From NCBI RefSeq assembly GCF_017591435.1, contig NC_059278.1, positions 15,789,956-15,853,955 on the forward strand: a DNA stretch of 64,000 nt, written 5' to 3'. The notes beneath the pieces were generated by a model that saw nothing but the letters and a program-made list of their open reading frames with translations, searched no databases and had not been told where the DNA came from. Both the position numbers and the translations under genes were made by a program. Below, in pieces: positions 1-24,357 of the stretch. The first letter of the stretch is position 1, and each line of letters begins with the position of its first letter. Source of the stretch: Portunus trituberculatus (lineage: Eukaryota; Arthropoda; Malacostraca; Decapoda; Portunidae).

Positions 1-12
1 CTTGTAATATTT

Positions 13-50
<38 letters not shown>

Positions 51-333
51 GTAGTGTACCTATAGTGGTTAGCACGCTCGACTCACAATCGAGAGGGCCG
101 GGTTCGAGTCCCGGGAAGCGGCGAGGCAGATGGGCAAGCCTCTTAATGTGTGGGGTGTGTTCACCTAGCAATAAATAGGTACAGGATGTAACTCGAGGGG
201 TTGTGGCCTCGCTTTCCCGGTATGAGGAGTGTATTGTGGTCTCAGTCCTACTCGAAGATCGGTCTATGAGCTCTGAGCTCGCTCCGTAATGGGGAAGACT
301 GGCTGGGTGAACAGCAGACGACCGAGGTGAATT
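51..333 (+). mobile_element. tRNA-Val-derived SINE, copy A
   Basis: The first ~70 bases read as a tRNA: an A-box-like TAGTGGTTAGCA near 63, an anticodon arm with a seven-base loop reading CTCACAA (CAC, valine, at 84-86) and a B box GGTTCGAGTCC at 101-111. A ~210 bp non-tRNA body follows, containing the palindromic block GAGCTCTGAGCTC near 270, and ends GGTGAATT. The element is bracketed by (AC)n at 16-49 directly before the head and (AC)n at 334-354 after the tail. Three more copies occur in the window. The long shared body argues for a SINE rather than a working tRNA gene. Confidence 0.82.
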
Positions 334-497
334 ACACACACACACACACACACAGGAGACAGTACGCGCAACTTTTGTCGTGTTGTATGTAACAATTAGG
401 TAAATACTACATTACGGTCCTGCCCCCACCCAAATATAACTACAGTAGCAGCCATAAGTCCTGCGCCAGTCAAATCAGCAGTTTCAAATATTACCAC

Positions 498-500
<3 letters not shown>

Positions 501-573
<73 letters not shown>
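501..573. repeat. (AT)n microsatellite
   Basis: About 36 uninterrupted AT units. Apparent tyrosine/isoleucine ORFs across it are repeat artefacts. Confidence 0.95.
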
Positions 574-576
<3 letters not shown>

Positions 577-2101
577 ATTATTAACAAATCACCTCACATG
601 TGTACAATTCTACCAGCGGATCCGACTTCCAAACTGGCACGTTTCACAACCAACATCAACCGATGTTGATAAACATCGCATTCACTACGCAGTCACTACG
701 TACGTTGTTTACTTGTTCACCCCTCACACGCAAAGTTGGTTATCAAATATCCGTCACCACTACAACCATCACCATCTAACTGATAACGGTCACGTACATT
801 CACACCAACCTTCCACGCGTGCTTAATAATGACTATGAACACTGGCGTAGTTAGAATAAGTGATTGCGTAACCTTCGATTGTCAGTTTTTTTTTTCGCAT
901 GTAAGACTTCCAACTCCAGAATGTACGTACTAGTTTTTATTTCCCGCTCCTGACTCAGAGTTGCAAAACTATCTTGAATATCATTCCTTGGTCAGTTTAA
1001 CTGCATTATCCCAGGTGTTATGCATTAACTGACAATTTCACCCACTAAACATAAGACTTTTAGTAGATACCACATCAACGTAAAAAATTCAAGAATTTTA
1101 CACACCACTTTCCTACCATGGTAAATATAGGTAAATTTAATCACTGTAACCTCTTCCACCACACACCAGCATTCCCTTCTCTTCAAAATGGATGTCATGC
1201 ATACTATATTCCCCAAACAACGACACACTCGGGCACAAAGGTATACTATCTGATAAAAGGCCAACGCAGCACATAACCGTAAAATTTTAGTACGGCTTTA
1301 GCACGGTGCTAGAAACGGCATCGCAAGTCCTACCGAGGTCACTTTCAACGGAGGGAAGGGGAGTCTCAGCCAGCACTAACTCCTTAGAACTTTCAACTTG
1401 GGGCCGATGAAGGTTAGGTTAGCACAGGAACGCGTCTATCAAGTCAAGTGCCAACTCCCAGGAAACCCAGGACACACTAACACCCGGAAGTGAGGAAACG
1501 GAGCATCGAGACATCCCAGGTAGTACCAAGGAGGCAGCACTCACCTGTCGCCTCTGACCATGACACAAAATCACGTCCCAGGACAATCTTGTGCACTCTG
1601 AACACCCACGATACTTAGATCACAACTTAGCAAGACCCAGGAGGTGACTACGCCTTGCTTCCCTGGATTTAGTCGGGGAAGTCCAGAGAGAGGCAAGACT
1701 GGGGGAGTGGTACAGGGGGAGGGGAGGAAAAGGGGAATCCCCGCCCTGCCAGAAGAATAGTCACGCCACGAAGACCTTCTCTTACGAGCGACCAGACTCA
1801 AATAATAGTCATCCTTCACACCAACACACTGATATACACTTCTTTCTGTCTGACTTACTATTATCTTTTGTCAGTCTTACAACAACAGTAAAGGAGAGAG
1901 TGAGTCACCGTGTGGCACACCACTACCACCACGTCACTTTGAGCACACCACTGCAGGGCGCACACCTGTCTCTCGCAGCCTGACAACCCTGAGCGGCAGT
2001 ATAGAGAGTAGTTGGACTTGTTTCAGTTTGTTTGTCCTGTTTGCCGTGAAGAAACACTGCGGCTGTCGATTATGATGATTGTTAACGGTACACTGCTTGC
2101 G

Positions 2102-2103
<2 letters not shown>
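574..2103. other. Intergenic DNA, no gene seen
   Basis: Mixed-composition sequence without a convincing exon on either strand. Short ORFs here have no recognisable motif and no matching splice-site pairs. Confidence 0.6.

Positions 2104-2158
<55 letters not shown>
2104..2158. repeat. (GA)n microsatellite
   Basis: About 27 uninterrupted GA units. Confidence 0.95.
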
Positions 2159-2162
<4 letters not shown>

Positions 2163-2607
2163 ATAAATGAGATGAGGGCGGAGGCTGGAGGGAGTCGATA
2201 CCTATCCACACTGACTTGTACTCTTGAAGAAACATATGGAACGCGCCTTTCCTATCAATATATCTTATTTCACTTTCATTTTAATTTCTTCATATTTTTT
2301 CAGCATTCTCACACCTGAAAAAAGTAGATTAACATAATTTTACAATCACATCATCATCATCACCACCTGTGTCTGACACAACCGTTGGCACTGGAAAGGC
2401 AAGGTACTCGTACGTACAATGGCAACTTCCATACGAGCCTCGGCCAAGTGCTGGGTTACCTGCACCTCTCTCTCATCAGGTGAAGGCCGGTTGCCGCCAC
2501 CTGTGCCTCAAGACGGCTGGGAGCGAGGGATGGGAGATGCAGGCACTGAGAGCAGGACGCGAGAGGGAGATGACTCTCCCCTATATGAAAGCGGATTATC
2601 TCATTGC

Positions 2608-2615
2608 TGACGTCA
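2608..2615. promoter_or_regulatory. Perfect CRE octamer
   Basis: TGACGTCA, the full palindromic CREB/ATF site, lies about 25 bases after CCTATATG. No gene start is recognised nearby, so its function is unproven. Confidence 0.4.
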
Positions 2616-5002
2616 TGACCCCGTCGGAAAACAGGATATGCACTTCTTCAGTCGTCGAGGAAGTAGGGAAGAACAAAAAGAAAGAAAAAGATGCGCCAGA
2701 AAAAAAAATAAGCCGGTACATATTTCGGTTCTAGTTCGTATCAATCCTCCCCGTCCAGCTCCAGCCCCGCACAGCGTGCTAGGGGAACCACCCGGCCACA
2801 GTCAGACCCGGTTAATTCCCTCCATCTTTTTCCTCGCTTGTATTTCAGTTTAAAGTGACAGGTCACCCTTACTTCTCTGCCCTGATTTAAAGATGATATT
2901 CCTCCTCACATCACTTCATACAGTCTAATACGAGAGAATTCATACGCCGCAGCTACCTTGCCTTCTGCTCTTTGCGTATACGCACGCCTGACCATCTTTG
3001 AAGGATCATGATGCTTTGAAGAGAAAATACTTTCCGATAGACATGAGTCAGTGGCTGTGGCTTTATTCTCTTAACTTCGAGGGAAGAAGAAACGTTTTCC
3101 ATCGAATATCCGGGGCATGAGAAACACATTTTGTAGTTACGAACAAATCCTTGGTGTGCTTCTCAACACAAAACGATTCGGCAGATGGTAGCTCAATTTG
3201 TTTTTCTTATTTACTTATTTTTCTTTCTGATCCGTTAATAAGATATAGCCTAATAATACATATACGTAATAATAATTTTTGATTTCATATCCCCTTAATT
3301 TACAGTAGCTTTATCTAATTTTTCCTTCATACATAAAAAAAATCCTTGTACAAAATCACCTAAGAGACAACACGTGCCAATAAAAAGTAATGCAGAGCGA
3401 CAGAGAACTGGGGGCTAAACAGGATAGAACCAGTGACTAAAATTATCTACTGGTAAGATTAAAAAAAAAAAAAAAAAACTAAATAAATAAAAACGAAAGT
3501 TGGTTAGGAAGTGGCGAAGCCCACGTGATAACAGAGTGAGGACCAGAAGAATCCTATCAACAGTGAAACGTGTAGACCTTCATGTAGCCTAGCCTCGCAA
3601 TTCCTAGAAACCAAACCAACGAACGCTCTAGTGCAGTGTTGAGATGCCATGACGAGAGAAAAAGTTAGGCAGCGTGGTAGCCATAAACTCCCAAACAAGA
3701 AGTTTTGTTACGCTTTTTTTTTTTTTTTTTATTTTGAGGCAGCTTTTGACGTAAACTATTATCCATAGATATTAGGTACTATATAACAATAAAACACAAT
3801 ATAATCTAACATTCTCAGTCGAAGATAAGTAATTAACTGTTGATGTCAAGTTAAAAATCGTGAACACTTTCAGATTCATGATGATAAAGAAGGATCATTC
3901 ACCATGCACTTGTGAAGTAAAGAGCACACGTTTCTTTTTATATACCAGACGGTCCAGTCAGGTCATCCTTGAAGGGGAATAGCCGAAACAAGTCATTATG
4001 TCTCATCTCACTGTAGGAATAAAATACATGGGGAGGGTGTTCCCGGTCTGCTTTGTCCCTTTCAGCCGCCGAATATATGCATAACACATACACGTATTCC
4101 TCCCAATCTCACTCATTGTCTCCAATCACAAAAGGAAAACATGAAGAGCTTTATACATATGGATAAGTATACATGCAATGTTGATTTTTTTTTTCATCGA
4201 TTTAAGTAATCTCGCAAAATAAGGAAAGAAAATAGGGGAAAAATGATTACCAAACTTCTTCAGTAACGTCAGGTTGTAAATAAGTTAAATCGATTTTGTG
4301 TAAACAACACCGATTTATAGTCTAATGCTGTTTACATGAATGAGTTAGCAAGATGTAGTTACGTAAGAATTGTTTGTATTTCTATTTGATTATTTGACCT
4401 ACACAACATTCACTGTAACACACACACACACACACACACGGTGCACGCCAGATGCACTCCTCTCAACACACAAACACCAGTCGTAATATTGTACTGTTCG
4501 AACCCTTTTACACAATTTTCTACTCTTCATAGTTATATAATCGGGCAAACGACACCACAACAATTTTCCATGTGGTATATAACTTGTTTTGCCTAAAGCC
4601 TGGACCACATAAGCACCCCGGGAGCTTCCTGTGAGACAGCGGGGAAAGATGCGGGGAAGAGGTTGGAGCGGGGTCACTATCGGCCCTACTGGAACCCCTC
4701 GCCGATGTGCGTCACTACGACTAGTTTTTCTTGGATACTTGAGGGAAAGCAATGATTCCCGGTTAAAGTAAACCAGTGTATTTTTATTTTTGTCTGCCTA
4801 ATGTTACTTATATTATTATTATTACTATTATTTACCTTGTAATTTGTACTGCGGGCTAAGGACGAAAATTACCAGAGCTGTTACCAATTTTGTCTGTCAG
4901 TGAAGGAACATAACTGTGTGTGCATCTTAATGTAAACTTAAGTAAACCGGGTCCTCATCTCACTATGAAAAAGAAATCGAACCATTCACATGACTACATG
5001 TG
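2616..5002. other. Intergenic DNA, no gene seen
   Basis: AT-rich sequence with short A and T runs and a short (AC)n at 4,419-4,439. No exon with both a plausible protein and splice signals was found. Confidence 0.6.
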
Positions 5003-5269
5003 TGTTGTTCACCAAGACCCAGCCAGCCTTTCCCATAAGGGGGTAGCTCAGAGCTCATACTGACCGATCTTTGGGTAGGGCTGAGACCACATCACACACC
5101 AAACACACCGTGAAAGCGAGGCCACAATCCCTCGAGTTACATCCCGTACCTATTTACTGCTAAGTGAATAAGGGTTACATGAGGCTTGCGCATTTGCCTC
5201 TCCACTTCCCGGGACTCAACCCAGGCCCTCTCGGTTGTGAGCCGAACGTGCTTACCACTACGCTACTAG
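5003..5269 (-). mobile_element. tRNA-Val-derived SINE, copy B
   Basis: On the minus strand the head starts next to 5,269 (GTAGTGGTAAGCACG), has the CTCACAA anticodon loop and a slightly decayed B box, then the same body as copy A with ATCGGTC and GAGCTCTGAGCT near 5,050-5,080. The (GT)n at 5,270-5,288 lies directly before the head, which is (CA)n on the element's strand. The tail side ends near GGTGAACAACACACA. Confidence 0.8.
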
Positions 5270-5468
5270 TGTGTGTGTGTGTGTGTGTTTGTTGGGCACA
5301 GAAAGGAAGTGGAAGCAAGGGGAGGCATGGATGACAGCTTTCCTCATTCGCAACCCTTTTGTACTGAGTGACAGAGGACGCGTCTCTCCCGCCTCGAGCA
5401 CCATTAAGTACGGTAACCCTGGACAAAAAGAATCTCTGGGAAACCCCAAGAACTCTCCCGCCACAACA

Positions 5469-5476
5469 TGACGTCA
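5469..5476. promoter_or_regulatory. Perfect CRE octamer
   Basis: TGACGTCA embedded in CATGACGTCACATG. No associated gene identified. Confidence 0.35.
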
Positions 5477-6607
5477 CATGCAACATGCTCCCTGCACACT
5501 TGACTGAAGCCACAGCCTCGACACGACTCCATGCGTAATATTATGATGCGTAAAGATATAGAGCAGTTTGATTTCTAGGCTTATGACATTCATATAATTT
5601 GTTTATATTCCAAATATCTGCAGCAAGTTTAAGACGTATAAGTTTCCCTACGCAGACAGTAATAAATACGCTTACTCACCCAAGCAGCTGCTAATTAACA
5701 CCCTTTATTGTCTTGCTTTATGTATCCTATGCAGTGACAGCCATAAAGAGGTAACGGTTAAAGGGCAAACCTGTGACTGCTGCGTCAGGTAGTACGAGGC
5801 CCAGGCCCCACCGTCCCACGTGCTGCTGTGGTGCTGCAGGACTATAGCTATACGCCTGGCTGCGACGTTCTGCTGCGCTTACTAATCTCGCGCACATCCC
5901 TTTTCTTCACTACGGTAGTTGTGTAGACGCGTCAGGCAAATACTTCCCACGTACAGTTATTTAATTAAATATCAAAATGAAATTGAAAGTCATCAAGAAG
6001 TTTCAACAAAAAGTTTGAGGCGAGACATTTAAAGAAACCATATCACCCGTCAGTGTGAGGAGTGGCAGTGAATTTCAATGAACATTTATCAGCATAACAG
6101 GAATAAAATGTCACTTCTAAAAAGTCTAGATGTCTATGTATCCATCTACTTACATGTAATGTATGAAGTTTTAGTAATAAGGTGAACAATGGTAAAGGGT
6201 GGAGTGTCGGGGAAGTCCCCCAACAAATAATAGTCACAGCACTGCCTCGTTGCAAGACAGCAGACACGTGTGACTCATGAGCATGGGAGCCACCAAGGTT
6301 TGTAGAAGAAAGGCATACGGCATGTTAATAGGTGATTTGTATCTCCCCAAAAATTATGTAAGAATGAATAATTAATACGCGAACCTATATAGAAGGAAAT
6401 CAATCACCACCATCGTTAAGTCTCACTATTATAGGTAGTCGTCTAGGTACACATAGTACGTAGATAGTGCAGTTGCTATGTATTTTCGTGTTACCTTAGC
6501 CAGTGTGAATTTATGCCAAAGTGAAACTCTCAAGTATGGCGAAATACAGCAAGTCCCTGACCGCTAAGAAAGAAGGAAGAAAATAAGTATTACAAATAAT
6601 ACGCTGC

Positions 6608-6625
6608 TGACGTCACATGACGTCA
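6608..6625. promoter_or_regulatory. Tandem CRE octamers
   Basis: Two full TGACGTCA sites, ten bases apart centre to centre (6,608-6,615 and 6,618-6,625), just ahead of a G-rich patch and a CTATAC box. This is the strongest promoter-like signal in the first 7 kb, but no transcript can be assigned to it. Confidence 0.4.
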
Positions 6626-7006
6626 ATCACGCTGTAAACGGTCGGTCCCGGGGGTTGAGGGGGGACGGGGGAAGACATGAACAAAGTACATCCGGGACTC
6701 TCCCTATACACGGTTTGTAGAAGGGGAAATTTTCTATTTAACTAATTTCACAGATGAAAAGTATTCCTATTAAGATGTGCAGTGCCTTTGCGCTTATGGC
6801 CACTTTTCCCACTACACCAAAGATTTTAGTTTGATTTCCCAAGACCTACACACAATAAGTTCCAGGCAGTGCAAAGTACCGACACGAATGCCTGCCCAAG
6901 TATGGATACGATCCCTCTATCACTTCGTTAACCAACGTAATCAATTCCTATTTCTACCGCAGCCGTTTGTCTTAAAAAAAATGGGTCCCTTCATCAATAC
7001 AACTTT

Positions 7007-7009
<3 letters not shown>

Positions 7010-7070
<61 letters not shown>
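7010..7070. repeat. (TA)n microsatellite
   Basis: About 30 uninterrupted TA units, at the tail side of a degenerate tRNA-like sequence. Confidence 0.95.
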
Positions 7071-7074
<4 letters not shown>

Positions 7075-7079
7075 TTTGC

Positions 7080-7245
7080 TTTTGTAACATTATTTTTTTT
7101 TATGTAAATAAACAAATACGATTCCATCTGTTGAGTCACCTGGAGGTCCACTTGCTTAGGGTTGCCAATCACTACCATCTCAGGGTGGAATGCCCGACCT
7201 TAAGGTCGAGAGCCGAACCTCCTAACACTGCACAACACCATTTGT
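7080..7245 (-). mobile_element. Possible degenerate tRNA-derived SINE
   Basis: On the minus strand GTGTTAGGAGGTTCGG resembles an A-box region, followed by a palindromic arm around GACCTTAAGGTC (7,194-7,205) and a B-box-like GGCATTCCACCC. A ~100 bp body then runs into the (TA)n tract. The tRNA fold is imperfect and the body differs from SINE copies A-D, so this would be another family. It lies just past the 3' end of the LUC7-like gene. Confidence 0.35.
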
Positions 7246-7438
7246 AAATCTTTAATCATCTCAATTGCCAGAAGTGAGGGCACTGGATTATGGGACTTCT
7301 GTTTAAAGATGAGCCCAGTTTTCAGCAACTGCCGCCACTCATCAGCCTCCTGAAACACTACGATACACACTCTGACCGGACTACATTCTTTGAGAGATGA
7401 TTCCAATGAAAAATACATACTACATTCAAGAAGAGCTT

Positions 7439-7444
7439 TTTATT
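7439..7444 (-). terminator. Candidate polyadenylation signal of LUC7-like gene
   Basis: AATAAA on the minus strand (TTTATT on plus), about 215 bases past the stop codon at 7,659. It is a canonical signal at a plausible distance; actual use is inferred. Confidence 0.5.
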
Positions 7445-7658
7445 TTGGAACACTTTCATGCAAACATAAGCAACCATCAGATCAGCTTTTTACAGATGCA
7501 GCGTTTCCTGTCACACATGGTACAGATAAAAGTTATACACTGCTGGAACTAAAATTAATTGCATAAACTTAAACCATATATCCTACAGAAGTCCTCAGTG
7601 TAATCAACTCACTCTTGAATCCTTGTTGGGGTGCTGGTCATCCACTACAGCTGCAAGT

Positions 7659-15348
<7,690 letters not shown>

Positions 15349-15480
15349 GGTTAGGGATACGTGGGGAGGACGCTCACGAGGGGAAAAATGCGAGACGCGC
15401 TCTCACCCTCGCCTCTCACCGCTCACCTCGGCCAGCTTCTGTGGTCACTGGCCACGCAGCAGCGCGCCGTCTTGCTCCTG
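15349..15480 (-). promoter_or_regulatory. Promoter / 5' UTR region of LUC7-like gene
   Basis: GC- and CpG-rich sequence directly upstream of the ATG at 15,348, contrasting with the AT-rich flanks. No TATA box is obvious, which fits a housekeeping splicing factor. The CFAP58-like gene starts about 1.1 kb away on the opposite strand, so the interval may be a divergent promoter region. Confidence 0.45.
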
Positions 15481-15604
15481 GGAGGTTTTGTGTTTCTGAG
15501 ATACGGGATTTCTTGTGTCGAATTTCAGGTTTTCTAAAATAAAAAGAAAAATGCTTTTCTGTTCTGTAAAAGAATAAAGTGTAACTATATCATGCCAAGT
15601 AAAA

Positions 15605-15612
15605 TGACGTCA
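15605..15612. promoter_or_regulatory. Perfect CRE octamer between divergent genes
   Basis: TGACGTCA about 260 bases upstream of the LUC7-like start codon and within the intergenic interval shared with the CFAP58-like gene. Confidence 0.4.
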
Positions 15613-15970
15613 GTAATACATATATGTATATATATTTTTTTTTTTCTGGAATTTCCTTACATGCAGGTTTTATCAAAGATAGAATAATCGCATTTTGACA
15701 GAGGTAATTTCAGTATTATTTTTTGTTTACATTGTTAGACTTAGATCATATTTGACATTTCTATTTATAATACGCACTATCTAATATTTCAGTCAAGGTC
15801 GTGGAGTAATGGGTTCCCAAGCAGTTGTAATTCATTGTCTTCTTATTTTAAGCGTCTTTACGTGTCAATTCTCTTATAAACTATCAATTAACTTATATTA
15901 TTCGTTATACATATTGTAAATAACATTATGATGCTAACAAAATACGTCCCGATGGTAAGACCGTACTCAC

Positions 15971-16099
15971 TGCCTCCTTTCTCCTCCGCTTCGATCGTCA
16001 GTTGACCCACAAGGCAGCAAGACTGACAACTGAAGTTGCAGTAGCGCTTATCCCATATATCATATGCTTTCATTTCTCTGTTCAGCTTATAAGGTCTAC
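15971..16099 (-). CDS. Isolated Cys-rich coding exon of unknown gene
   Basis: This 129 bp segment looks like a real internal exon: a T-rich acceptor ending TTTTATCAAG before 16,099, a perfect GTGAGT donor after 15,971, and one open frame (phase 1 to phase 1) of 42 codons. The peptide starts RPYKLNREMKAYDIWDKRYC and continues with a cysteine cluster (C-x3-C-x2-CC) and LTIEAEEKGG. The cluster followed by a hydrophobic-acidic strand faintly recalls the Cys-rich segment of phospholipid scramblases, but spacing differs and I do not claim that family. It belongs neither to the LUC7-like gene, whose start codon is already found downstream, nor to the plus-strand CFAP58-like gene. No partner exons were recognised. 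It could be a fragment of another gene, an exon of a longer overlapping transcript, or a relic. Confidence 0.45.
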
Positions 16100-16443
16100 C
16101 TTGATAAAACATAAACAATGAATAAAACAATCTCGATCATTTTTCTTAGCCTTTCTTTTTTAAATAAACTTCCCAATTAAGTTCAATGTATTAGTAAGCT
16201 ATACACATTATGTACTGTACATAGGTAGTCTTGGCTTATATCATACATAATATGACGATTAACGCTTTTTCCCTGTGCATAAATGACATGACTAGTTATT
16301 CTGAATGATGTCAATGACAATGAAAGCATTATGGACACAAAATCACTGGTTGTCATGACAACAAGGACGCCTTGCCCAGGTGACTGAAAGGCCAATACAA
16401 CAAGCATTGGCAAGCCACACCTGCGGCAAGGACGGCAGTCACT

Positions 16444-22405
<5,962 letters not shown>

Positions 22406-22714
22406 TAGATTTGTCCTGGTGCGCTGGGGACAACAAACCATTGTACCGTATGTGAATGTTGACCATTTTCATGGAAACCACCAGCAATACAGATAAGAAA
22501 CGTATCTTTTGTCCTTTCATTGCTAGAGATATTTGTGATTGTCTGGTAGTCTTAATGTAAGTGTGGTCCAATACTGAGTTCATTAGAAAAAGCCAAAAGT
22601 ATTGCCTTATAACTTCTATGTCAATTACTTGACATTGTTTCTAGTACTTATTGATCCCACTCCATATCCTTCAAAAGCCTTGGAAGGGAGGGTTTTAACT
22701 CATCCTGTGTACTG

Positions 22715-22720
22715 TTTATT
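22715..22720 (-). terminator. Candidate polyadenylation signal of SASH1-like gene
   Basis: The nearest minus-strand AATAAA found beyond the SASH1-like stop at 24,358. If used, the 3' UTR is about 1.6 kb. Confidence 0.3.
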
Positions 22721-22978
22721 GGTCTTTCCCTCCCAATTTTCTATACATGTCTATGACAATCTCACATTCATGCAGTTATGGCTAGAAGGTTTGCTTTACC
22801 TCACCTGTTATAGTAAGCAGTCAATGATGATTCACTTCCTTTTTGTTCACCCATAGGAAAGGGATCAGTAAAAAGAGACATTTTGCCTCTAACTATAATA
22901 TATACTATATACAAATAATGATGACATATTATCTGTACAATACAAAAGTTGGAAGAGTAAAACTTCTTAAGTTTTGGA

Positions 22979-22984
22979 ATAAAG
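22979..22984 (+). terminator. Candidate polyadenylation signal of CFAP58-like gene
   Basis: First plus-strand AATAAA after the stop at 22,405, followed about 100 bases later by a genomic A run at 23,082-23,104. Confidence 0.35.
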
Positions 22985-24357
22985 AGCTGGAGGAACATAT
23001 GATGTGACCATGTGGGAAGCGCATCTTTATCATTATCAACACCAGGAACCTGCTTGGCCCAACCTAAACTGCCCAAGTTATAAAAAAAAAAAAAAAAAAA
23101 AAAAAGTTTGTGATAACATAAAATCCTCTTCCCTTTCAGGGTGAGGATAACACTGAACAGACTAAAATATCATCAAATCTCTCAAGTACACAATAAAATA
23201 CAACAAATAGAAACATATTCCAGTGAATGTAAAAAAATAATTTTGGCAATAATAAGCATGTGTATATCATATAATAACTAAAATTAGTTCATAGTTAATT
23301 GTTATATGTTCTAGATCTTGGCATCAGAAAGTTACTGTTGACACGTTAGATAACACAGCCAGACACGTCACAGTGAACATGTGGAGGCAAGCCTCAGCCT
23401 CGCCACACCACACCACCTGCCCCAGGTGATGCTGGAACACAGGCTCTTTAGTATCACAACTTGGCAACATTACAACTGAGGACTGATGATCCCGCTGCCA
23501 CAAAGGGAAAACACAGGACATGACTCATTCTGTCACCCAAAACATTTCTCCTCCTACACTCTACTTGGCAATAGTCTAACGTACACAATTTTGATCTCGT
23601 TACATATTTCCTAAGATTCGGTTAATTAATACTGTATATCTTACATATAATGTTTAAGTAAAGTTTGCATAAATTAAATTTTTCTTAAAACTATTAAGAG
23701 GAAGAATTTGATTGACTCACAAGAACCTTCACAGTTGCAACTTGGTGTGAGAAGAGAGCTAATCCTCACAACAAGTACAGGATCAGTTACATTTTGGATC
23801 ATCCTATCACTATATATAAAATGATATGGTAGTATATATAACTGTGTTAAGATATAGGTGAAAGACAAGCTATAAAAGTTGGCTGCATTCCCCTTCCAGC
23901 CAGCCACTCCCCAACTCAGGAACTTCTGAGAAAGGAGCTCATGCTTGGCTACCTCAGCGCTCCTTAGTCCACTCACTGACACTTCAATCACTCTCCCTTT
24001 CTTTTTGACATGCAACACAGTTAAATACAATGTTGTTCACATCATTAATCATATTATCATATTTTTATATTCTCAAATGCTTTTCAGTCATTTTCAATTT
24101 TGTAACATGCACCAACCTTCACTATGGAACACTGAGAAAATTAAATATATAAGGAATACTTAAATAATTCTCAACTGTTCAACACTGAGGAGGTATTCTG
24201 AGTGATGGGACCATCTTACTGGATCCCAAGAAAACATTACTTGTACAGTGACTCCAAACTCTAGTGAGGAGGAAGGGCATCACATGAAAAGTGATTCTCA
24301 TGTTCCTATGCTAGAACTAGGAGAGTAACCCACTTCTGTTGAAAATGGCAGGCTTGC

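Larger units (their letters stand above)
5289..7009. other. Intergenic DNA with CRE octamers, no gene seen
   Basis: No coding exon recognised. It contains three perfect CRE octamers (listed separately) and a GC-rich patch with a run of G around 6,645-6,675 followed by CTCCCTATAC, which resembles a promoter but has no visible downstream gene. Confidence 0.5.
22406..24357. other. Convergent 3' region of CFAP58-like and SASH1-like genes
   Basis: About 1.95 kb between two stop codons facing each other. AT-rich, no further coding exon seen. It should contain both 3' UTRs. Confidence 0.6.

Noticed and set aside
51..121. Functional tRNA-Val gene
   Set aside because: The tRNA-like sequence is followed by the same ~200 bp body as three other copies, with CA-tract flanks, so it is a SINE head.
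2369..2734. 121-residue plus-strand ORF near a CRE octamer
   Set aside because: Composition resembles chance translation; no motif and no partner exon.
4399..4752. 117-residue minus-strand ORF
   Set aside because: Ends in a CA-repeat translation and shows no recognisable domain or homologous pattern.
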